Assembly: GCA_020631735.1 (NCBI GenBank)
Contig: CM036215.1
Location: 10,690,346 to 10,754,345 of the forward strand
Source of the DNA: Saccharum officinarum
Lineage: Eukaryota; Streptophyta; Magnoliopsida; Poales; Poaceae
DNA length: 64,000 nucleotides
Direction of reading: 5' to 3'
Shown: positions 1-9,911 of the stretch, piece by piece
Position numbering within the stretch: position 1 is the stretch's first letter
Layout: each line of letters starts with the position of its first letter
The notes under the pieces: model-generated
What the model was told of the DNA's origin: nothing
Seen by the model: only the letters and a program-made list of their open reading frames with translations
Database searches by the model: none
Translations under genes and position numbers: made by a program

Positions 1-405
1 TTTTATTTCATCTATATTTAGTATTCCATATATGTGCCGACATTTTGATGTGACGGGGAATAAGAATTCTGCATAGTGAATTTGGTGGGCAAACTTTGGT
101 ATCTAAACATGACCCAAGACGTAAAGTTTCTGGGTGTCACGTTGGTGAGTCGCATATGGTGTTCGGATACTAATAAAAAAACAAATTACAGAATATGTCA
201 GTAAACCACGAGATAAATTTATTAAACCTAATTAATCCATCATTAGCACATGTGTTACCGTAGCACTTTATTATCAAATTATGAACTAATTAGGCTTAAA
301 AGATTGGTCTTACAAATTAGTTATTTTTTAGTCTATACTTAATATTTTATATATGTGTGTTCAAATATGTGACGTGATAGGGTGTAAATTTTTGACGTGG
401 AAACT
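1..405. mobile_element. Degenerate MITE fragments at window edge
   Basis: AT-rich sequence with the hallmarks of a common grass MITE family seen many times in this window: stretches resembling acgagacgaatcttttaagcc, aattaggctyaaaagatt, and a 'ctacatttagtactccatgcat' type segment. At least two partial copies overlap (about 1-100 and 150-405). Ends are not clean, so no TSD can be given. No gene is visible here. Confidence 0.6.
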
Positions 406-1089
406 ACCGAATTTATGAAGTCCCTACGTACTCTCTCTCTGAGAGAGAGCGCCCTACTGCATCTGCATGTTTGGCGAGTGGTATTGACACTTTGACGGTG
501 ACAAAGGTTTAGGAGTAGACCAGACGGGCCCAGACCCAACTAAATGGGCTAGAAGCCCACGTAGAGTATGTTGTGCATGCTTTTTTTTTGCGAATAGTAT
601 GTTGTGCATGCTGGGCTGTGTGGGAAAGGACGACCAGGATAAGATGGTCTCGGGCCGAGAAGGCCGCAACTGACTGAAACCGGCCCATGAAACGAGTTGG
701 CAGTTGACAAAGCCGTCTGGGGATCTGCCCTGAGACTCTGAGAGGATGAGGTGTGCGCCCCACGCCGCTTTGTGATGCATTGCGCTTGCGCACTTGCGCC
801 GCGCGCTTCTCGAGTCTCTCGACTGGAACGAGAGGACAAATGCACTTATTACAGCTGATAGACGACCTTGCTGATTGATAGAGACTAGAGGAAGAACCGG
901 TGAGCTGATAAGCACCTACAGTAACGTGAAGGCCTAAACCCAACTAACCTTTAACGCACTTTACGAGCTTCTCATACTGGTTTGGTTGCACAAGGAACCC
1001 ACGAGTAAACGCTATGAGGAAATATTTTAGGCTAAAGTTTCACTTGTCTTTATGTTAGGCGATAGTTTAATTGTTTTAATTATTTTCTT
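406..1089. other. Intergenic, no gene seen
   Basis: No exon-like reading frame with splice signals was found on either strand. The stretch holds a short CT/GA run (about 431-450) and a small poly(T) insertion described separately at 565-612. Short open frames on the minus strand at 454-943 overlap each other in different frames and show no recognisable domain. Confidence 0.5.
565..612 (-). mobile_element. Minute poly(A) retroposon stub with 17-bp TSD
   Basis: The direct repeat agtatgttgtgcatgct occurs at 565-581 and again at 596-612, perfectly matched. Between the copies are 14 nt, eight T followed by gcgaat. Read on the minus strand this is a 3' tail ending in poly(A). The arrangement is what target-primed reverse transcription leaves when it aborts almost at once. 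The repeat is seen directly; the mechanism is inference. Confidence 0.6.
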
Positions 1090-1092
1090 TTA

Positions 1093-1215
1093 GGTCTTGT
1101 TTAAATGTATATGTATTCATTTCAATCCACATGCTTTGGATTGGAATGGAATTTAATTTAATTTCATTCGAATACATGTGAATTGAGATGAATTCATGCG
1201 CATCCAAACAAGACC
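1093..1215. mobile_element. Tourist-like (PIF/Harbinger) MITE, 123 bp
   Basis: Terminal inverted repeats GGTCTTGTTT... and ...AACAAGACC bound a nearly palindromic 123-bp unit. It is flanked by the trinucleotide TTA on both sides (1090-1092 and 1216-1218), the target duplication expected of PIF/Harbinger MITEs. It has no coding capacity. A second copy with the same ends starts at 1335. Confidence 0.85.
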
Positions 1216-1349
1216 TTATGCATCGATCAGTTGCCAATACTTGCTACAAATCGATACCACGGTGGAAGAAATTGGCTGACAGTCACATGAAGCAAAAAGA
1301 GAAGTGATTATTGAGTCTGGTCCGATCCCAGTTAGGTCTTGTTTGGATG

Positions 1350-1987
1350 CAGTGGCGGACCCAGGATTTGGCTATGACTAGGGCCAAATTTTAGTGGCCA
1401 AAAATCAAGACTCAAATTTTACTTGGTCCCCTTCATCTTGTACACTATAATTTTAGAACGGAATCAAAACTCTACGAAGTGCAAAGGACTGAAAAGTGAA
1501 ATTGGAAAAGGAAAGCGAAATGCAAACCAGGGTTGTAGCTGCTCGGTCCGCTGGGGGCTGCGGCGGGCGGGCAGCCGGCGACTAGCAGAGCCGCCGAGGG
1601 TGCAGCACCGCAACCGGCAGCCGCGCAGGCTGGACCTGCGAGCCGCCGAGGGCGGAACAGAGAGGGCGAGCCACGGAGTCGGCGAGGGCACAACACAGAG
1701 CGGAGGCTGGACCGCCGGAGGGAAGGCAGGGAGACGCGAGCGAGGCAGCGGATGAGGACAAGGACGAGATGCGAGCGAGAGCGAGCGAGGCAGTGGACGA
1801 GGACAAGACGCGAGCGAGAGCGAGCAAGGCGGCGGAGTCGGACGAACGCGCTGCACGGCTGCCCTATTCCCCAGCTCGCTGACTCCTTGTTGGGTTGTTG
1901 GGCCAAAATCTGAAGAGTTGTTCCTAAAATTTCTGGACCGCGACTAGGGTCATGGCCCTACTGACCCTAGTCCTAGGCCCGCCCCTG
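1350..1987. mobile_element. Non-autonomous hAT-like element with GC-rich cargo
   Basis: The ends CAGTGGCGGACC and GGCCCGCCCCTG are inverted repeats with two mismatches. The 8-bp sequence tttggatg flanks both sides (1342-1349 and 1988-1995), and 8 bp is the hAT target duplication length. The 638-bp interior includes GC-rich sequence (about 1540-1860) with open frames on both strands and an imperfect minisatellite rich in gcgagcgag (about 1733-1835). No transposase is visible. The cargo might be a captured gene piece, but no domain is recognised. Confidence 0.75.
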
Positions 1988-2025
1988 TTTGGATGCACGT
2001 ATATCCACTTCAATCCACATGTATT

Positions 2026-4447
2026 TGAAGGGTCGAGATGGCGGACTATAGGGGGGTGAATAGTCCTTTCTAAAACTCAAACGCGTAGGCTAACCGAAAC
2101 AAGTGCAAAATTAAAACTACCAGTGTAGCCAAGACTACACCCCTCTATCTAAGTTCTCTAGCACCTTGCAAAGATCATAATTAAACAACTAAAGCGCCAA
2201 AGCTTAGCAAGAGCTCACCTAAATGATTCTAGAGCAAGGTCACACAAACCTATGCACTAGTACATTGCCAACCGAGGGAGCTCCTACACAACTAGTGAAG
2301 CAAAAGCACAAAGCCCCCTAAGCTCACTAGCAATGCTCAATAACAAGGCAACCAATGTCAAATTAGAGAGCGTAAATTACTTAACTACACAAACTAAGCA
2401 ATGTGACTAATAAGGTTACACAAACCAAATTAGCCACGCAAAGTGAATACATCTAGCTACACAAGCAAGAAGGTAGCTAGCTAGCTACACAAGCAAACTT
2501 GTTACAAGGGCAACTGCACAAGCACTTAAGTATATAAAGTAAATACAAGCTTGCGTAAAGAGGATGCAAACCACCGTGGAGAAATATACAAAGTTGACAC
2601 GATGATTTTTCACCGAGGCTCACTTGGTTGCCACCAAGCTAATTCCCATTGTGTCGACCAACACCTCGTGGTTCGGCGGCTAATCGGTGTCCACAACCGA
2701 GCCTCCCAAAGGCACCGTAAGAACCTGTCGCAAGTGTGGTAGCTCAATGACACGCTCTACTAAAGTTGCTCTTTGCGATCCCCACAGGGTGAGCACAATC
2801 CCCCTAACAAAGCTTCTCCGGAGCCTCGCACAATCTTCTTGCGAGCTTCAACGGAGACACAAGCAACCAAGCCGTCTAGGAGGTGGCAATCTCCAAAAGT
2901 AACAAGCACCACCGGCTTGCAACACGAACACCTAGTGCCACTCGATGCAACCTCACGATGCAATCGCACTAGAATCGCTCTCTCACTTGATCCGATGAAC
3001 ACTATCAAGCATGAGTAAGTTAGAGGGCTCCCAAGCACCACAACATAAGTCACTAAGGCTAAAGTGTGCTCAGCCTCCGGCCAAGGCCGACCACCACAAG
3101 TATTTATAGCCCCACGAACGAATATGACCGTTACCCTTTCACTGGGCGTTTTTCGCATCGACCGGACACGCCGGTTGAACTGACCGAACGCGTTGCACCG
3201 CGTCCGGTACCTCGCAGCCGTCCACGTGTCGTCCTGTGTTCAACGTCGTCCGTGCGATCCCAACGGTCACTTGCACACCAACGGTCAAGAGATCGACCGG
3301 ACGCGTTTCACTGTTTGACCGGACGCGCTCCACGTTATAACCGGACGTGACAGTGCCAGCGTCTGGTCGCTGTCCAGAGAGGTTCCAGAGAGCGACCTTG
3401 TCGACCGGACGTGTCCGATCGCACGTGATCGGACGCGCCAGCGTGTCTGATCAGCTCTGAGACACGCGTTGTTCCCTGGGTGCGTGACTGGACGCTCCGG
3501 TTCCGCGAGGGACCGGACGCGCCGGTTGCAAACCCTAGCGCCCCACGCCGCGCACAGCTGCTGTCACTGACCAGACGCGCCGGTCGTGTCGAGACCGCGT
3601 CCGGTCACACCAGTGATCTCCTTCCGCCTCCGTTTCTTATCCGACTTCCTTCTCTTTGACTTAGAGAAAATCTCCGTCTCCGGCGTAGGTGAAAAATATG
3701 CATTTCACTTACACGAAAAACGTTGAATCCTGCCTCGCAAGCTCGACGGGAGGGAGAGAGGGACCCAAACCTATCTCTACCGCTTCAAAATTCACCTCTT
3801 TTGCAAATGTACTAACACCACCAAGTGTATACCACCATGTGCATGTGTGTTAATATTTTTACAATCATTTTCTTCAAAGGAGTTAGCCACTCAACTTGCC
3901 ACGTCACTTGATTCTAGCAACGATGCAAAGTTAGATCACTCGAGTGGCACTAGATGACCGATATGCAAACAAGTTTGCCCCTCTTAATTGTACGGCTATC
4001 TATCCTAAACCCGGTCATAAACTTCTCTACACACCTTGACCGATGAAATGGAAATGCGCTAGGTTATACCTTTGCCTTGCGCATTCCATTCCAGCTCCTC
4101 CAATGTTGATGCAACACATACACCAACCAATCACCAAATGATATGATCCACTTAATATCATCACGTGACCTTATTGGTTCATCGATCTTGACCTCACTTG
4201 CTCTTCACCGTTGCGTCGGTCCATCGGCGCCAAGTCTTATTCAAGCTTCACTGTCATACGCGGTCCCTCGCTTCAAAGCATCCGACTTGCCCTTCACACT
4301 TGCAACCAATCCGTCGAGCCAAGTTATGTCTTGATCTTCTCCACCTTGATCACATGACTCCATGTTATGTCTTATATGCAATGAGCTTCTTCATCATCAC
4401 ATGTGCAAGCTTTGCAACATCTTCAAGCCATTTCCACCTTCATGGCA
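2026..4447 (-). mobile_element. Solo LTR, minus orientation, ACCGGACGCG-motif family
   Basis: The unit has TG...CA ends and near-identical 5-bp flanks (gtatt at 2021-2025, gtgtt at 4448-4452). It shares architecture with the LTR at 21149-23097 read in reverse: the ggggggtgaatag end segment near 2052, a TATA box (complement of tatttatag, about 3097-3106), an array of rccggacgcg/cgcgtccggty motifs (about 3160-3610), and a conserved 'accaccaagtgta' region (about 3809). No internal retrotransposon domain is present. The superfamily is probably Copia (SIRE/Maximus-like), by resemblance only. Confidence 0.7.
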
Positions 4448-4545
4448 GTGTTGGAGTAGATTGAGATGAAAATTAGTTTAATTACACTTCAATCCACTTC
4501 AACACATATGAATTCACATGAATACATGCGCATCAAACGAAGTCT

Positions 4546-5248
4546 CAGACAGCCATGATGGACGAACAATGCACTCACTCACGTCACGGTTAGTCCGTCA
4601 GCAGAGCCGAACAATTGCCTCAGCTGCGTAAGTTCTCTGTAGACTTCGCCGGATACCGACACGTACGAGCGCGCAGATAAAATAAGCAGCGATTGCAAGG
4701 GCCAAGAGAGAATATTAGTAACGGAGCGGTGTAGCAGCTGATTGCCACTTGCCACTTGCCACTTGCAGTTGATTGCCACTTGCCAGGGCATTATTTGGAG
4801 GAATCTGAAAAAACGCACGAGTGACGACGAGACTGAGGGAGACCTCGAGGGAGGAAATAAAGAAACCATCTGGAAACTCATGGCAGGAAAACTGGCTTAC
4901 AGACTTTGACCAAATATATGCATGGGCGATGGCGGAAGAAATTGTCAAACCGATCGAGTCGAGGTGGGTATACTCGCAAAACTCAAAACGAAAGCGTCAG
5001 GTCGAGAGGTCAGGTGATAGATGCATCTGCAGACGTTTGGGTTTTTGGCCTCACCTGACGAGCGAGCAGCGCCGGCGTCGCCGTGGATTGGTTGGACCGG
5101 AATCATCCATGAAGCACGCACGGGCGGGCTGCACGTACCAGGCCGCCCTTATCGTTTCGTTGAAATTTGGTTTAGCCTAATTTGTTATGAGAAAAAATAT
5201 TATTAGTTCGCTAAAAAGTATTGTTCTCATAACAAATCAGTATAGGCT
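4546..5248. other. Intergenic with short heptamer repeat
   Basis: No convincing gene. About 3.5 copies of the heptamer ttgccac run from about 4743 to 4768, with a further partial copy near 4775-4785. A 119-codon open frame on the plus strand at 4821-5180 has no recognisable domain and no splice or promoter support. Confidence 0.45.
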
Positions 5249-5490
5249 GTGTTCAGTTCCGAAATATTTGGGGGAAATATTCCTGTAGCACTTTCGTTGT
5301 TATTTGGTAAAATTTATCCAACCATAAATTAATTAGGCTCAAAAGATTCATCTCGACCTTTACAGACAAACTGTACAATTAATTATTTTTTTACCTACAT
5401 TTAATGCTCCATGCATGAGTCCAAAAATTCGATGTGACGGGTGGTAGAAGAAATATTTTGGGAAGTGAACTGCCATAAACTAAATTTCAA
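5249..5490. mobile_element. MITE, 'gtgttcagttcc' family
   Basis: Begins ggctgtgttcagttcc and carries the family hallmarks aattaggctcaaaagattc and ctccatgcatgagtcc. The right end is worn (near aagtgaactgcc), so boundaries are approximate. It belongs to the same family as the units at 5620, 5945, 6196, 6661, 14959, 15592, 38476, 49867, 50888 and 61928. Confidence 0.65.
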
Positions 5491-5619
5491 CGAAATGTTA
5501 GAGTACTGTCGTGGGACCTATAGGTCGTCCTGGACTCATGGTTGGCCTGGCACGTGTAGATGCAGCTCGGAATCTTCTTCCGCTCTGGCATGCTCCGGGA
5601 ATGAAATGGAAAAGAACGC

Positions 5620-5878
5620 CCGTGTTTAGATCCGGACTTGGGTGCCCCGATTCGAACACTGTAGGTAGCACTTTTTGTTTTTTAGTGTAAAAAATTGTCC
5701 AAAAATTGATTAATTAGACTCAAAATGTTCGTCTCGCAAAGTACAACAAAACTGTGCAATTAATTTTTTATTTTATCTACATTTAGTACTCTATGCATTT
5801 ACCGATATTTTGATGTAATGAGAAATCTTTTTTTTTTCATAGTGAAACTTATGGATGGAATTGGAAACTAAACAAGGG
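5620..5878. mobile_element. MITE, same family
   Basis: Left end cgtgtttagatcc, right end aaactaaacaaggg, with internal aattagactcaaaatgttcg and a gtactctatgcat segment. No coding sequence. Confidence 0.65.
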
Positions 5879-5944
5879 CAACGGATGACCCGGACCGCCG
5901 CCCCGGCCAGGAATGATAAGCCGTTCTCTGCACGTTTCTAGCTA

Positions 5945-6188
5945 GGCCCTGTTTAGTTCCCAGAAAAGTTTACAAAATTTTTTAGATTTCCCGTCACATC
6001 AAATCTTTAGATATATGCATAAAGCATTAAATATAGATAAAAAATAAAACTAATTACACAGTTTTGACGAAATGGACGAGACGAATCTTTTAAGCCTAAT
6101 TAGACCATGATTAGACAATAATTACCAAATAACAACGAAAATCGCTATAGTGTCATTTTGCCAAAAATTTTGGAACTGAACCAGCCCC
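5945..6188. mobile_element. MITE, same family, both ends present
   Basis: Inverted ends GGCCCTGTTTAGTTCC and GGAACTGAACCAGCCCC bound a 244-bp unit with the internal acgagacgaatcttttaagc core. Only 7 bp separate it from the next MITE at 6196. Confidence 0.75.
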
Positions 6189-6195
6189 TAGCTAA

Positions 6196-6533
6196 GGCCA
6201 TGTCTAGTTTTTTTCCTAAAACTTGACGTCCTATCATATCGGACGTTTGACATAGAGTATTAAATATAAAATAAAAAATAACTAATTACACAGATTGCGT
6301 GTATTCTACGAGACGAATTTTTTAAGTCTAATTAGTCTGTGATTAGACAATGTCATGTTACAGTAAATATGTGCTAATGATGGATTAATTAGTCTTAATA
6401 AATTCGTCTCACAGTTTACAGACGAGTTCTGTAATTAGTTTTTTTTATTAGTATCCAAATACCCTTTTTAACATCTCATAAAACATTCAACGTGACACCT
6501 AAAACTTTTACGCCCGTGAAACTAAAAAAGGCC
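6196..6533. mobile_element. MITE, related family, both ends present
   Basis: Ends GGCCATGTCTAG and CTAAAAAAGGCC. The interior includes tctaattagtctgtgattag and ttcgtctcacagtttacag blocks on both arms. At 338 bp it is longer than its neighbours, suggesting a subfamily. Confidence 0.7.
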
Positions 6534-6660
6534 TAGCTATCCAAAAGAAGCTGGCATCGACCACTCGCGCAAGGAGCTATGTATGCTACGATATGATTAT
6601 ATATATGGAGTGCACGTCTTGTGACTTTATGTCAACTCTAAGCTTGCGTTCCATTATTTA

Positions 6661-7725
6661 GGCTGTGTTTAGTTGCTGAAAAGTTTTTAAGGAAAATATT
6701 ACATCGGATGTTTCGTGCGATGTCGGAAGGGGTTTTCGGATACTAATAAGAAAAACAAATTACAGAACCCGTCAGGAAACTGCGAGACAAATCTAATGAT
6801 ACTAATTAGTCATTGGCACATGGGGGTACTGTAGCACTTAAGGCTTTTCATGGACTAATTAGGCTTAAAAGATTGGGAAAAGTCTAATTGACCCTCCAAA
6901 CTATTGGGGGTGGTCTAATTTACCCCATCAACTATGAAATAGTCTAATTTACCCTCTGAACTTTGCAAAACCGGCCAAATCACCCCCTCGAGCGGTTTTG
7001 GACAGTGGATTTGCTACAGTAACAACGGTTTTTGCTACAGTAAGAGTGGTTTTGTCCTTTTCTTTTTTATTTATTTCGTCTGAATCTTTAAAAAATCATA
7101 GTAAATCAAAAAAAATCATAAAATAGAAAATCCAATTTTGTTGGACTCCACATGAGTATATCTACACAGTAAATATATAATATAGTATGTTTTAGTACAA
7201 AGTTTTTGTTGTATGAATTATTCAAATTAATTACAGAAAAAAATAGATCAAAATTTACAGCAAAAACTTTATACTAAAGCATACTATATTATATGTTTAC
7301 TGTGTAGATTTACTCATGTGGAGTCCAACAAAATTAAATTTTTCATTTTGTGATTTTTTGTGATTTACTATGATTTTTCAAAGATTCAGACGAAATAAAT
7401 AAAAAAAGGACAAAATCGCTGGTACTGTAGCAAAACCGTTGTTTACTGTAGTGAAACCACCGTCCAAAACTGCTCGAGGGGGTGATTTGGCCGGTTTTGC
7501 AAAGTTCAGGGGGTAAATTAGACCGTTTCATAGTTGAGGGGGTAAACTAGACCACCCCCAATAGTTGGGGGGTCAAGTAGACTTTTTCCTTAAAAGATTC
7601 GTCTCACGATTTCCCCGAGAACTGTGCAATTAGTTTTTTTTTTCGTCTACATTTAGTACTCCATGCATGTGTCCAAACATGTCCTTTTACTGTAGAAAAC
7701 GAAAATTTTTGGGAACTAAACATGG
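6661..7725. mobile_element. MITE split by a foldback element
   Basis: The left part (6661-6874, starting GGCTGTGTTTAGTTGC) and right part (7600-7725, ending gggaactaaacatgg) form one MITE of the common family. They are separated by the foldback element at 6875-7589. The MITE sequence ttaaaagatt is duplicated at the break. Confidence 0.75.
6875..7589. mobile_element. Foldback element with ~340-bp inverted arms, MULE-like
   Basis: The two arms are long, highly similar inverted repeats beginning GGGAAAAGTCTAATTGACCC and, from the right end read in reverse, GGAAAAAGTCTACTTGACCC. They meet at a short AT-rich loop near 7220-7245. A 10-bp direct repeat ttaaaagatt flanks the element (6865-6874 and 7590-7599). 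A 9-11 bp duplication with long TIRs is typical of Mutator-like elements. There is no coding capacity, and the RNA or single strand could form a very long hairpin. Confidence 0.8.
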
Positions 7726-7760
7726 CATTATACTTGTTCCCACCCGATCGATCTAGTTAA

Positions 7761-8590
7761 GACTGTCTCCACCAATGGAAACCCAAATGAGTCACTTTTG
7801 GGTCCTGCACAATAAAAACATCACCACCCAAAATTTACCTTTCTCCAACAACTGAGAACGCAAATCTTCTCTTTGCTCCTCTCCTCCACCTCGCGCGTCC
7901 TCCCCTGCTTCTCTACCTCGGCCTTACCGTCGTCCTCCCCTGCTTCTCCCCTCTGCCTCGCCGTCCTCCCCTGCTCCTCCCGCTCCGCCTCGTCATCGTC
8001 TTCACCGTAGGGAAGCACCGCGAAGCCGCCTCGCCCTACCGCAGACCCAGCTTGCCGCGCCGGTGAGAGCGCCAGCGGAGGCCCCGGCCTCCCCTGCTCC
8101 TCCCCTACACTTCGCCGCCTTCCTCCTCTGCTCCTCCCCCTCCGCCTCGCCGTCGTCCTCGCCGCAGGAAAGGCACCGGGGAGCCGCCTTGCCCCGCCGC
8201 GGACCCGGCTCGCCGTGCCGGTGGGAGCGCCGGCGGAGGCCCCGGCCTCCCCTGCTCCTCCCCCTCTGCCTCGCCGTCGTCCTTGCCGCAGGGAGGCACC
8301 GCAGAGCCGCCTCGCCCCGCCTCGGATCCGGCTCGCCGCGTTGGCGGGAGCGGGAGCACCGACAGAGATCTGGGACGGTGGTGGGGCGCGCGGTGCGGAT
8401 CTGTGGCGGCGAGGCGGAGTCCCGTCGATGCTGGCCGGAGCAGCCGCGCGACCGCTGGCTCCGGTCGTGGTGGTGGGCCCCGCGCTGCAGGGACGACGCA
8501 AAGAGACGGACGAGCGACGTATTTTTGCCTCGCGCGTTGCCTCCAACCCAAAATGCGTGGTGCATTTGCCTACGTTGTTGGAGACATCAC
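7761..8590. mobile_element. TIR element carrying GC-rich tandem repeats
   Basis: The left end (gactgtctccaccaa...) and the right end read in reverse (gatgtctccaacaa...) align over about 50 bp, including shared caaatg and ttttgggt blocks. This marks a TIR element. The GC-rich interior (about 7900-8540) contains a unit repeated about three times from 7968 to 8350, marked by gaggccccggcctccc at 8078 and 8236. It leaves long open frames on both strands (plus 8063-8620, minus 7821-8603). Neither matches a family I know. It could be a Pack-type element with captured exon sequence. Confidence 0.5.
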
Positions 8591-9639
8591 CCATACTTGA
8601 CACGCACGCACATATCTTAATTTATATCATATGGGATGTATATAGTTGCATTGTTTTTCATATGAGCTTATATTATCGCATTGAAATAAAATTGAAACCA
8701 ACCAACCAACTTACAAGAAAATAACTTGACCTGGGGCAGTTGGGATGATTTCATCCAGAGTGGAACATAAAACTTGGAGTGCTAAACTAAGATATCCACG
8801 TACAACACGATACATATGGAAGGGCCGAGCTAATAACATAATACTAACACCGTGACTATCCGCTACAACAATAACTTACGGAGTACTCCTCCTCCGTCAT
8901 GTCTTCATCCACGACGGCAAAATTCTTTTGTAGACAAAGTTGATGACCGTGTAACAATTATTTGAAATCAAATTCCTTCCATATGTATCGTGTTTGCATC
9001 CAATTTTTCCATACAGCAAGGTCGTCTTTGCTCTGTAGCGTACCCTTTCCATACACGTGACGTGCCTACGCGTTTCCTCACGGTCACGGACCATGAACCG
9101 GTATTGCTGATGATTCAGCGTCTTTTCAGTAATGGAAATGTTTTTCCCTAAAAAAAAAAAAACAATGCGTATGCATGCAGCGCAAGCGGACAGAGACGCA
9201 TTGGGCACATGGTGGGCCTTCCGAGCTGATAGCTGAAGCTTCGGTGGAGTTTGTGGACAACACGGGAAGCCCCCCTCTTGCCCTCTCTTCTTCGTTCACA
9301 AATGCGTAAAGCCACCCGCCGGCGCACCCACACGCTACCCCCACCTTCCATGGCTGGGCCCCCACAGAATCGTCCCCCAGATGCCGTGAAGCGACATTGA
9401 CGGACGTCGGACGGGAGATACCGCTCCGGGCCCCACCGCGCAGCCACCGTGTCGGTCGCCTCCTCGAACTCGAACTCGACTTCGAACTAGTCGCCTACTC
9501 CTCCCCACGACCCCACCGCCACGCCGCTGGAACGGTCCAACCCCACCACACCCACTCGGCAACTGTAACTGCCTGCCCCCTTCGATTGAAAATATCCCCC
9601 CTCCCAACTCGCCGCCAGTTCGGTCGCATCGCATCGCAG
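8591..9639. other. Upstream region of the HVA22-like gene
   Basis: The first ~500 bp is AT-rich and shows no gene. A poly(A) run lies at about 9151-9163. From about 9180 the GC content rises toward the transcription start of the downstream gene. Minus-strand open frames at 8897-9447 are not supported by domains and lie in what is probably promoter DNA. Confidence 0.5.
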
Positions 9640-9736
9640 TCGCAGTCGTCTTCTTCCTTCCCTTCCTTCCCTTCCCCCTAAAGCCAACGCAACCGCTTCT
9701 CTTCCTTCTCCGCCTCCTCCTCCTCATCCCTCCCCT
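9640..9736 (+). promoter_or_regulatory. Pyrimidine-rich core promoter / 5' leader
   Basis: Long C/T tracts (about 9648-9679 and 9697-9736) lie 170-270 bp upstream of the HVA22-like start codon. No TATA box is evident at the usual distance. Pyrimidine patches are common in TATA-less plant core promoters. Placing the transcription start here is inference. Confidence 0.45.
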
Positions 9737-9911
9737 AGTTCCCCAACCCGCCTCGGCCTCCATTCCGCCACCACCGCTCCACGCGACTGGCTGACGACTC
9801 CCCATTCCACCTCCGCAACCCACAGGGCGTCGAGGGAGCGAGGCGGGCCGCGGGGACCTCCGATCCGCTGCCGCAGGCGCCGCGCGCGCGGGCATTTCCG
9901 CGGCCGGCGAC

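Larger units (their letters stand above)
1335..4545. mobile_element. Second Tourist-like MITE, split by two insertions
   Basis: The MITE begins at 1335 (GGTCTTGTTTGGATG, preceded by TTA). It is interrupted at 1350-1987 by a hAT-like element and at 2026-4447 by a solo LTR, and resumes with the expected complementary half at about 4453-4545, ending in a decayed inverted repeat (caaacgaagtct). Joining the three MITE pieces gives a unit like the intact copy at 1093-1215. The order of events is MITE first, then the two insertions. Confidence 0.75.

Noticed and set aside
7821..8603. 260-codon minus-strand open frame
   Set aside because: It runs through tandem GC-rich repeats inside a TIR element, and other frames are equally open. 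No family match.
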